Positions 54,784 through 64,000 of a stretch of DNA of 64,000 nucleotides are shown here, in pieces. The notes below the pieces were generated by a model that saw nothing but the letters and a program-made list of their open reading frames with translations, was not told the origin of the DNA and made no database searches. Positions within the stretch are counted from its first letter, which is position 1. The number at the start of each line of letters is the position of its first letter. The DNA comes from Leptidea sinapis (lineage: Eukaryota > Arthropoda > Insecta > Lepidoptera > Pieridae): contig NC_066311.1 of assembly GCF_905404315.1 (NCBI RefSeq), positions 2,480,001-2,544,000 on the forward strand. The letters run 5' to 3'. The translations under genes and the position numbers were made by a program.

Positions 54784-55212
54784 AAGACCAGTTTTTCTTT
54801 TAAAATAATTATTGCAATTTCCCTAATTTGCTATAATTGTTGATATATTTTCACTCCTTTTCCCATAAAACGAAATTGAATACGAATTTCTAATACATTT
54901 TCAGTCCGTATAGACTCTAGCTTAATGATGTCGCTAAAATCGTAGTAAATGAATATTCAGACTTGTATTCTTAAGTGAAAACTTAATTTTAAGTTTGTTC
55001 GCTGAACGTTAGAGTTGAAATGCAGTAAAATATCCAAGAGCGGCAGTGACGTACATCATTAGACGCAAGTACATACACGGATAAGTTTATTTAACTCAAA
55101 ACGATGTTGTGTTATTCAGAAAGGTGTTGCATTTATATGGATAAGACTTGCACATATATTTTTTACGGTAACATAATACAATTTCAGTAGCCGACCCATA
55201 AAAGCCAAGTGA
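54784..55212. other. AT-rich intergenic DNA
   Basis: Nothing supported. Confidence 0.35.
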
Positions 55213-55526
55213 CAGTGGGTGGCTCCTTTGCACAAGATGCCGGCTAGATTATGGTACCACAACGGCGCCTATTTCTTTCGTGAATCAGTAATGTGTAAGT
55301 ATACCGAAACACATTTCGATCTGAAGGGTGCCGTAGCTAGTGAAATTACTGGGGAAATGGGACGTAACATCTTATGTCTCAAGGTAACGAGCGCAGTTGT
55401 AGTGCCGCACAGAATTTTTGGGTCTTTCAATAATTCTTAGCGGCACTGCATTGTAATGGGCAGGGCGTATCAATTTCCATCAGCTGAACGTCCTGCTCGT
55501 CTCGTTCCTTATTTACATAAAAAAAC
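55213..55526 (+). repeat. SINE-like repeat family S, copy 11
   Basis: Full length, CAGTGGGTGGCTCC to TTACATAAAAAAAC. Confidence 0.85.
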
Positions 55527-56859
55527 TAAGCTAATGTATGTTATTCTATATACATATATTTTCCGCTTGCTTGGTAAAATATTGAAAAACATTTACTTAT
55601 AAAATTCAAACCTCTAGTGCTACAGTTGCAGCATCGATGCTGTATAGAATAATAAAATCAAAGCATTGTAGTATCATTCATTAAAATTTAATTAAAATCT
55701 GTGGTTTACCTAAATCTTAGTTTTTAAATAAAACTATTTACTTAACTAACATTTGCGCCAATTTACTAATATTCATAATCCTCATTCATCTAGTTTAACC
55801 CTTGGTTGAAATCCATGAATTATGTGGAAATGGAAGAGCTATTTAACTACACGGAGTAAATTTTAGGTATACCTTCTTGATAGTACAATATGTAGTGTTT
55901 TACGAAATGTAACAATGACACACACCACACACACGCACACCTGAATACACACACACATACTCACACACACACAGACATCCTGTTTGTATAATATTTTTCT
56001 TTTGATACATTATATTTTTAGACTTAATTTGTGATCCCTAGTTTTTGGTACTGTTAATTTTAATTGATATGGAAGAGCGTGGCCTTTTGGCACAGGTGTT
56101 TCTCACTCAATAGAAGGTCACATCCACTATTATGAACGTGAAAACTTTTACGAAACGTTCCTATTTGCCTGAGACTAAATGATTGATTAAAAATTATGCA
56201 TGAGACAGTGAATAGTTTTTTTTTTCATTTAGACTTGCGATCAGTCCTCAAGACTATAATCAGGTGAGCTACAAGAGGTTGAGGTTTGGCGAGGTGGAGC
56301 CACTGCCCCATCTCCCCTTAGTTTGGTAGCACATTGGCTCTCTTGAGTCTTCTAATCTGATTTGGCTGCAAGAGCATACTGGATAGCGGGTTTGGATGAG
56401 TTGTCAAGCAAGCTAAGGCTAACTATAAGTAGTTGATCAAGTTTTACTTCGTAAAATATGGTTGGATTTATTCCATTTATTTCCAGATACTCATGGATTT
56501 CCGAGTTTCGAGCGAACCAAGGCGCCGATGAAAGTACCCAAATTTTTACAATTTAATAAAAATATAAGTGTATGAAAATTTTTAACAGATGTTAAAGTTA
56601 TATTAATTACTTCAAAAGTAATTAAGGCTTTCACGGTATTCGTTAAAAACTAGAGTCGACTCATCGCGATCCAAGACATGAAGATGATTTTATGCAAGAA
56701 GTCAATTAATTTTATTGTTATTTGAAATATTCAACTGGAAATAATTTTATAAATAACATTTTTTTTTGTTTTTTTAATAAATTATAAAGTTTAGTAGCAA
56801 TTCCAACATAGACAGCTTCATAAATTCTCTTACAACTGTAGTCTCCAGCTTAGATACGT
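55527..56859. other. AT-rich intergenic DNA with a CA tract
   Basis: (CA)n-type simple sequence at 55918-55976. Otherwise no gene or repeat border supported. Confidence 0.4.
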
Positions 56860-59321
56860 TTAAAAATATTGACATATTGGGGGATATAAATATAGACATT
56901 AAGCCCAATAATACCGACAGATGTTCGGATTACTACCTGACATCTACGGCTGCTCTAGGTTTATTACCGGCCCACACATTCCCTACTAGAATACACAATT
57001 GCTTGGATCATATACTCTTAAAAACAAACCTCACTTCTAAAGCTATAGTCTTTGATTCCCCTATAACTGATCATCTTCCCATTATGCTGAGCATCGACCG
57101 TGGTCGATTACATCATGGCGATAATTCAAACAGGACTAAAATTAGCGTAGACTATGAAGGTGTTCGGAAGGCACTCGATACATCCGACTTTTCCTCTATC
57201 ATGTCTACTATGGACGCAGATTTGGCAACTAACCGACTAACTTCTATAATTACCAACACAATGAGCCTTTTTACAAATTTAATAGTCACATCTCGAAAAA
57301 GACATAACATAAAGCCCTGGATAACTCCAGGTCTACCTCGATGTATGCGTAATAGAGACAACTTACATAAAAAAATACGTCAAAACCCTACTAATCACAT
57401 TCTTGATACAACATATAAAAGGTACCGTAATTTTCTGAGTAACATAAACTGAAACGTGAATTTCAAAAAAATGAGTTTTTGAAAACACATAAAAATCCAA
57501 AAGCCATGTGGAAGGTGGTTAAAACTGCTACAAATTTCAATTCGGAAACCAGAGTCCTCACAGCCTCTCCTTACCTTATACGATGATCCTCATATTGCAG
57601 TTAATGCAGTTAATAAGCACTTTGTAAGTTTAGCTAAAAATCTAGCAGCTAAGATTGTTCCCAATACCACAAGAATGGAGTCACTGACAACCTCCACACA
57701 ATCCAACTCCCTTGTTCTCCTTGAGATTGGTACTGATGAAGTTGAAGGCATAATCTGTGCACTACGAGACGACTCTGCTCCGGATTGGGACCGAATCACA
57801 CCCTTGGTAATCAAAGCGTCCAAAAAAGTCCTGATACCTCCAATCACACATATCTGTAACATTTCCATATCTACGGGTGTGTTTCCTGAGGTAATGAAAA
57901 GAGCCTTAGTCAGTCCCATTTATAAACAAGGGGATAAAGGGGACGTATCTAATTATAGGCCGATTTCGGTTTTACCAGTCCTGTCCAAGGTCTTGGAAAG
58001 GATACTTAACAACCATCTTGTTAAATTTCTCAATAAATATGACATAATAGCTAAAAATCAATTCGGGTTCAGAAAAGGTATATCTTCAGAAGGTGCAACC
58101 ACAAATCTTATTATAAATTAATAATCTTATTAAAAAAATATATCATAGTGAGTAAACTTGATAATAAAATAAAATGTTTTGCAATCTTCTTATATCTCTC
58201 CAAAGCCTTTGACACGGTATCAATTCCGACCTTAATCACTAAGTTAGAGCGTTATGGAATTCGAGGTCAAGCATTGGGAATTTTCCGGAGTTATCTTTTG
58301 AATCGGCAACAGAGTGTGAAAATAGAGAAGCATATCAGTGACACGGAGTTAATTGACCACGGTGTCCCGCAGGGCAGTATCTTGGGACCTACACTCTTCC
58401 AGCTGTATGTCAACGATCTGTGCAAACTAAACATACCATACTGCAGCATATACGCGTATGCAGATGACACCGCACTCGTTGTACATGGTAATGACTGGAG
58501 TAGTGCCAAACAGCACGCCCAAGAAGCGATTAACATCGTGGCTGATTGGCTTTCAACTAATTTACTCACACTAAATATCCGGAAAACACAAATTCTTCCT
58601 TTTTCCTTAACATCTGCTTCCTCGGTTCCACCTGAAAACTCAAATATCATTATACATACTTGTCAACCAATAACACCCACCTGTAACTGCCCCTTTCTCA
58701 ATATTGTCTCCAGCGTAAAATACCTCGGAATCCACATAGACTCTAACCTAAAATGGCATACACAAATAGAAGCGTTAAAAGTGAGGCTGCGGAAATTAAT
58801 ATACATTTTTAAGACGTTACGACACTTGACTGATCCCAATACGGTGAAAACTGTATACCTTGCCTTATGCCAATCACTGTTGACCTATTGTATCCCTGTT
58901 TGGGGTGGAGCCCGCGTAACTATTATGTTAAGTCTGGAAAGAGCTCAAAGAGCTATTCTAAAGATAATGCTCTATAAACCTATCCGATACTCTACCAACC
59001 TCCTTTACTCAGAATGCCAAGTCTTAACGGTCCGGCAACTATATATTCTTCGGAGTGTATTAAGAAAACATGCGACCCTACCCTCAACGTGACTGTTCTT
59101 GAACGTCGCCGCACCCAAATATGTCCCATAATAAAATGTAAAACGGCCTTCGCAAAACGTCAATATGATGCTCTCTCCTCTAAGCTTTACAATAAGATTC
59201 ATGAGAAGACTTTTATCTACACACTAAGCAATTTTGAGGTAAAAAAGAAAACCACCACCTATCTTAAACAATTATCATATTCAGAAACGGAAAGTCTACT
59301 GTAACCTACTCACTAAGAATT

Positions 59322-59352
<31 letters not shown>

Positions 59353-59578
59353 TTCACGAGGAATCACTGACCCCGAAGATACAGTTGTAACTAGTTTCGG
59401 GGTCAGAGGTCTTTTAATATCACTGCAAAACCAAATTTTCAATGTTCAATGTATTGTTACAATTAGCGATAAAAAGATGTAAATAATTAGTATTATGTAA
59501 TAAATATTGTACATTTAGTAATTTAAGTTATTTGCAGTGAGTGTTAAAGAAAATGAAATAAAGTATTATTATTATTAA
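56860..59578 (+). pseudogene. LINE family F, endonuclease end to 3' tail
   Basis: Starts within the endonuclease (ILGDINIDI at 56870; SPITDHLPIML with the catalytic His). RT follows: YRPISVLPVL, LYLSKAFDTV (motif A), GVPQGSILGP (motif B) and AYADDTALV (catalytic YADD near 58458). The long C-terminal frame 58148-59092 continues, shifted, to TAA at 59302. Breaks: a stop at 57452, frame changes near 57575, and a local duplication of AATCTTATTA near 58110-58135. The 3' UTR has (CA)n, a hairpin and a (TATT)n end. CR1/L2-like by motif reading. Confidence 0.88.
59367..59406 (+). other. 3' UTR hairpin of LINE family F
   Basis: CTGACCCCGAA (59367-59377) pairs perfectly with TTCGGGGTCAG (59396-59406) across an 18-nt loop; the (CA)n tract is just upstream. 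Confidence 0.75.
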
Positions 59579-60599
59579 AATTAGAGATGCCTTACCGCTG
59601 GATAAATAATAAATAGTACCCTTTTACAAGTAACGGTGCTTCCTTAAGTATGTTTAAATCTAACTGTTATTAATTTTAAGCTATTTTTTTAGAATAGAGA
59701 AGCAAATAAGTTAGCAGGTTACGTAATAGTGAGTGATCACCGCAACAAATATCGTCTAACTAACATGTTGGAAATAAATAAAAACTTAAATCAAGGCGAT
59801 CCTGATCTGATCCGCTCCCGCCATGTAGCAACGTATTATCGGATGTAGAATTCGTATGTACGTTTATTCGATGCTTTTTAAGGTCAGCAACTCTCTTGTG
59901 ACTATTCTGATGTTACAAAAGAGTATGGGCCATCGTGATCACCATATCATCAAGTTACTCGTATGTATGCTTATTTGTCCTCCTCTTACATAGTGAAAAC
60001 AAAGGTCAAAAGCAATGCTTATTATTATTCATTTAAAATATATTTGAAAAATCAATCATATATGCTATTTTTTATTAAGAGAACAAACTAGCTGATCTCA
60101 AATCACCACTATTGCAATACTTGTATAAAGTCACATTCTTTGGATGACAGATTAAAATAAATTGCTGTATCGCATTTTAGTGCAGGTATAATTGCTTGCT
60201 TCATTGGCAGCCAAGAAGAACGGTTAAAATGTTGATGTAATGATTTTGTTGCAGTTTTATGATGAATGAATTTTTACAACATCTACTGTAGAAATTACTC
60301 CAAATTTTTATGGCTCAACGTTTCGTATGATTTGAAGGCAGGTCGCGGCGACGGCATAATCCATTCTATCCTGTTGCATAATCAAGTATTTTCTTTGTTA
60401 TCACATATTTTGATTAAGCATGTTGTAAGAATTTTTGATTTAGGAGGAAATAAATATTTACATTAATAATCGCGAAAATGAACACTATTTATTTATATCG
60501 ACCTTTTACAGCTTCCATGGTCACTAGCTATCATAACTTAAATATATGAAACTGGTTCTAACTATTTTATAATATTTTACTTATTTAAACGATTTTGGT
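59579..60599. other. AT-rich DNA with decayed family W pieces
   Basis: 59690-59760, 59880-59990 (inverted) and 60065-60145 are diverged pieces of repeat family W (GTGATCACCG, TTGTCCTCCT). No gene. Confidence 0.4.
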
Positions 60600-60736
60600 T
60601 AAACGATCTACGAGTAGATAGTGCTTCAGGAATAGACCAAATAGGAGCAGTAGTACTTAAGCATAACTCGGACCAGATTACTTTACCGTTGACTCATAAA
60701 ATAAACTTGAGTATCACTGCTGGAGTCTTTCCTGAA

Positions 60737-60776
60737 TCATGGAAGCTAGCAATGTTACCATTGCTAGCTTCCATGA
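60737..60776. repeat. Foldback microduplication 3 (18-bp arms, 4-nt loop)
   Basis: TCATGGAAGCTAGCAATG (60737-60754), TTAC, then its exact reverse complement (60759-60776), inserted at the WKLAM codons of LINE G. Confidence 0.95.
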
Positions 60777-61101
60777 ATTACTTCCAGTATATAAATCTGG
60801 ATCAAAAGAAGTGCCTGGAAACTATAGACCAATCTCATTGCTCAGTGTAGTATCAAAAGTTTTGGAAAAGGTAGTCAATTCCCGACTCACTTCTTATCTT
60901 GAATCTAAGGGCCTACTCTGTGATCGTCAATTTGGTTTTCGTCGAAGAAAATCCACAGAGGATGCATGTTTACTGGTAACAGAATTGATCTCACGGTACA
61001 TGGACAGTGGACATCGATCTATTGGCGTATTCTTTGGATCTGTCTAAGGCATTTGATACTGTCTCATTTCCAATACTTTTGAAGCGACTTTCCAGTCGCT
61101 C

Positions 61102-61151
61102 GGAAGGCCTCTGATGCCCATACATTCCTGTATGGGTATCAGAGGCCTTCC
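61102..61151. repeat. Foldback microduplication 4 (22-bp arms, 6-nt loop)
   Basis: 61102-61123 is the reverse complement of 61130-61151 with one mismatch. The right arm encodes MGIRGLP in frame; the left arm interrupts the ORF. Confidence 0.95.
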
Positions 61152-61870
61152 TTTGAAGTGGTTTGCTAGTTATCTAACTGGCAGGAAACAGTGTCTGCTT
61201 GTAGGTAAACACACTAGTGAATTGCAAGAGGTCACAGTGGGTGTTCCACAAGGCTCTATCTTAGGCTCAACCCTGTTTTCAATTTACATGAACTCCCTAC
61301 TTAAATTGAACATTGAAAACGCGGATATCATTTGTTATGCTGATGACACCGTAATATTATTTAAAGGTAAGTCATGGGAAGAAGCAAAACACATGTCGGA
61401 AAAAGGCCTCTCCGTAGTAGCTAACTGGTTAGATAATAACCTCCTCACTCCTAACCCCGGGAAAACGAATTACCTGTCGTTTCACATAACAAAAGTTAGT
61501 GCTCCAACCGACTGCGAATTAATTAAAATACATAGATGTGATAAAGCAGCAGAAGCACCATGCTTTTGTCCAAAGATACAGAGGACGACAGAATAACGGT
61601 ACCTGAGAGTCCAATTGGATGAAAAACTCACCTTCTTGCCGCACATCTTATTCTTATCTGGAAGAGTTAGAAAACTCATGAATATCATAAGGCTACTCAG
61701 GAACTCAGCTGACTTACAATTGCTTAAATCAATCTATATTGCACTATGTCAATCAATCATTATGTATTGCATAACAGTCTGGGGAGGAGCTGCAAAATCC
61801 CATATAATAATATTAGAGAGAGCTCAATGAGCCTTTCTAAAAGTCATGTGCAGGAAGCCACGACGACACC

Positions 61871-62014
61871 CTACGGACAGTTTGATTTAAATAAATTATT
61901 CTTATTCTTATTCTTAATTATAAAATTTATAACCCTTAATATTATATACTAATATATTAGTGCCATAATCAATAAATATGATAATCACAAATATGATAAT
62001 AGTTATTTATGTAA
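61871..62014. other. LINE G 3' remnant / AT-rich DNA
   Basis: GATTTAAATAAATTATTC-TTATTC-type tail near 61885-61918 could be the LINE G terminus. Confidence 0.4.
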
Positions 62015-62370
62015 CTGTTGTGTAATAAGGGGTATTAAAACACGAATGTGGGTAATAGTATCACATGAGTGTTTTAATAGCTAATTATCAACAGTTGCAT
62101 ACAAGACTTTATTTACACCCTTAATATGAATCCTCTATAAAAGATTCTGAAACAGTTAGCTTACTGCTAACATTAAAATAGACAGTCCTAGTAACCATAA
62201 TATCATCCAAAGGAGTGTTATTATGAAAACGGATGGTATAATGTTTACTAAATTTCATTACAACAATTGGATGATGTAATGGTTATTAAGACATTGGGTG
62301 TTTTAATGTTGGCAATAAGCTTACTATTTTAGAATCTTTAATAGAGGATTTAAAGGATAGGTGTAGATAA
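62015..62370. mobile_element. Long-TIR foldback MITE family M, copy 3
   Basis: The outer segment starts CTGTTGTGTAATAAGGGG. Arms TTTACACCCTTAATATGAATCC and its diverged inverse near 62345-62370; loop near 62240. Confidence 0.8.
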
Positions 62371-63318
62371 ATAGTTTTAAGAATATTAGCGCTTTTGCAT
62401 GTTACCTGATTTACTGTATGAACTCATCCGCGGAAGAAAACGGCAACATCTTGCACTAATTGGTCCAAAGATTCAAATGTGCGAAAATGTTCTGAGGATT
62501 TATATCACTCCTCCATGAAAATTGTTTTCACATTAAAAGTATGAAAAAAAAACCTAGTTTTTCACTTTTATTTTACCATCTAATACATTGCTTTATTTCA
62601 CATTGTAAATTTTTTAGAACTTGTTAGCTTTGTACAAGTATTTTTCGTTAACCATAAAATGCTCTACTTGCGGAGTAATTACAGAAATGCAAATAAATTA
62701 CTATTTTGGGAAAGTCCATAATTCAACTAACAAACCAATTTAATATCAAACATCAGTTAGGTTTTTGTTTTAGTTCCCATCGTATTGTCGTGGAGCTAGT
62801 CGTTACTTTTTCTTATGTGCCTGGACAGCGATGGCTGATCCATGTGTCATGCTCTTGTACCAACGTTTTACGGTTGTTAGTGAATTATAAATAAGTGGGG
62901 CTTATGCTTATCAACGGCTGTAAAAACAATCCAGTCACAAATACTTTTCAACAAAAGATTCTATGAATTAAATATCCTTATCACAAATCGCATCTGTGAT
63001 AGACGTTTCGACTTGAGATTTATTATTGAATACTTCTCCCCAGCAAACCTGTCAGCGGATTGATAAAATATCAATCATATTGCGATTCTACGACTTTTGT
63101 GTCCAAATAAGTTACTGGAAAAAATGTGCTTATTTTAAAAATGAATTAATTTTAATAATTAATTGTTAAGTCATTTTCAAATGTGTAATACAATTCAGAT
63201 AAGCTAATTTATAGTCACAGAAGTAGTCATATTTTCGAGATATTTAATAATTTTGGTAGTGGTAGCCGAACAAATAATAGTGCATTAAAAAATGGAAAAC
63301 GTAAGTACTTTGTAGCTT
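62371..63318. other. AT-rich intergenic DNA, weak coding-like patch
   Basis: 62760-62890 has a Cys/Trp-rich frame after an acceptor-like TTTTTGTTTTAG; unconvincing. Nothing else. Confidence 0.3.
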
Positions 63319-63560
63319 ATAGTAATTGATACGCTCTGCCCATTACAATGCAGTGCGGATTCTTGAAACACCCATAAATTCTGAGCTGCACTACAATTGC
63401 GCTCGTCACCTTGAGGAAAAAGATGTTAAGTCTCATTTGCCTAGTAATTTCACTAGCTACGACACCCTTAAGATCGAAACACAGAAATGCTTACACATTA
63501 GGTACTGCACGGAATTCCCATAATCCATCTGGTATCTTGTCCAAGGGAGCCCACTGGTAA
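63319..63560 (-). repeat. SINE-like repeat family S, copy 12
   Basis: Inverted copy lacking the A-rich end, with a ~45-bp replacement near 63508; ends at CCCACTGGTAAAT. Confidence 0.75.
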
Positions 63561-63719
63561 ATTCCCTTAGTCGGCTTCTACAATAGCCTTGGAATTTCCC
63601 TATTATTCTTATGCCCCGGGGAAGTACATGGCAAAAGTGTGTAAAGGATTTCCAATCCAAAATCCAAATATTAATAGCAGCGTTTAAAATTTATACGTAA
63701 TAATTTTTATGAATGCCAA

Positions 63720-64000
63720 AAAATATTCTTTCTTATTGAATCTACTGCTACTTCGTAAAGGGTTGAGCTAATGAGAAGAAGTAGCAAGAAACTCATTGCC
63801 ACCCTTTTAAATAATGACTAACATTTTCATCGTTTTACAAATCCTTTCAAGTACAATATAATAATTAGTAAAGTGATGCAACAAACATACTGAAACGTCA
63901 AATAGTCAATACCTTACATGAGTAAGACAGTAAATGTAAATTAATACAAAACAAAAGTTATTGAGTACAATAACTGCATCATTCACACACACCGTTTCTT
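63720..64000 (-). repeat. Element end, inverted partner of 20740-21040
   Basis: AAGAAACTCATTGCCAC and TACAATAACTGCATCATTC are the reverse complement of the block at 20750-21030. It runs off the right edge. Confidence 0.7.

Larger units (their letters stand above)
60600..61870 (+). pseudogene. LINE family G, RT region, with two foldback insertions
   Basis: It reads ASGIDQIGAVVLKH, GVFPESWKLAM, then after a foldback LPVYKSGSKE, NYRPISLLSV, DLSKAFDTV (motif A, another frame), a second foldback, MGIRGLPLKWFASYLTGRK, GVPQGSILGS (motif B) and CYADDTVIL (catalytic YADD, 61335). The C-terminal part has stops at 61594 and 61828 and stops short of the usual end. Related to family F. Confidence 0.85.

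Noticed and set aside
62706..62894. Possible exon after TTTTTGTTTTAG with a Cys/Trp-rich frame
   Set aside because: Two different frames look equally protein-like, there is no donor or partner exon, and no homology is recognised.
1..64000. CRISPR arrays, operons, rRNA or prokaryotic features
   Set aside because: Nothing of the kind is present; splice signals, LINEs, SINEs and LTR elements show an animal nuclear genome.

Overview
The window looks like non-genic DNA from a lepidopteran (moth or butterfly) chromosome. It is AT-rich, almost every long open frame belongs to a transposable element, and several short repeat families recur in both orientations. The species is not decided by the sequence; Lepidoptera is inferred from the style of the repeats and the retroelements.

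Region by region. (1) 1-8312, minus strand: a gypsy-group errantivirus (endogenous retrovirus) with one LTR, a tRNA-Leu primer site, a repeated leader, gag, a textbook -1 frameshift signal, an uninterrupted pol and an env-like frame that runs off the left edge. It sits inside ORF1 of a jockey-type LINE. (2) 8313-20734: that LINE (copy 1) and a second copy belong to a tandem duplication of about 7.2 kb. The first unit has lost about 2.2 kb internally. Each unit also carries minus-strand LINE debris, a long-TIR MITE and a remnant of a Helentron-like endonuclease. (3) 20735-34500: old intergenic DNA with SINE-like copies, MITEs and LINE tails. It contains the best candidate host gene, a two-exon secreted protein (24706-24738 joined to 26397-26789). 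(4) 34548-37840: an element with terminal inverted repeats holding two head-to-tail jockey-like LINE copies with a highly structured 3' UTR. (5) 37840-52250: SINEs, LINE ends, a tRNA-like inverted pair, a possible host terminal exon at 43124, and a clean solo LTR with a GATT target duplication at 47362-47859. (6) 52262-64000: a LINE interrupted by another LINE, two further decayed LINEs (56860-59578 and 60600-61870), and more MITE and SINE copies.

How the parts work together. The errantivirus reads as a complete expression unit: LTR promoter, primer site, gag to pol by ribosomal slippage, and env by splicing. Nearly everything else is non-functional record of insertion, nesting and rearrangement. 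The most unusual theme is short inverted (foldback) duplications of 17-25 bp arms with 3-17 nt loops, found at four places inside three LINE-derived stretches.

Limits: no alignments or database searches were possible. Element borders are approximate unless a target duplication or an inverted terminus is stated. Family and clade names rest on motif reading.
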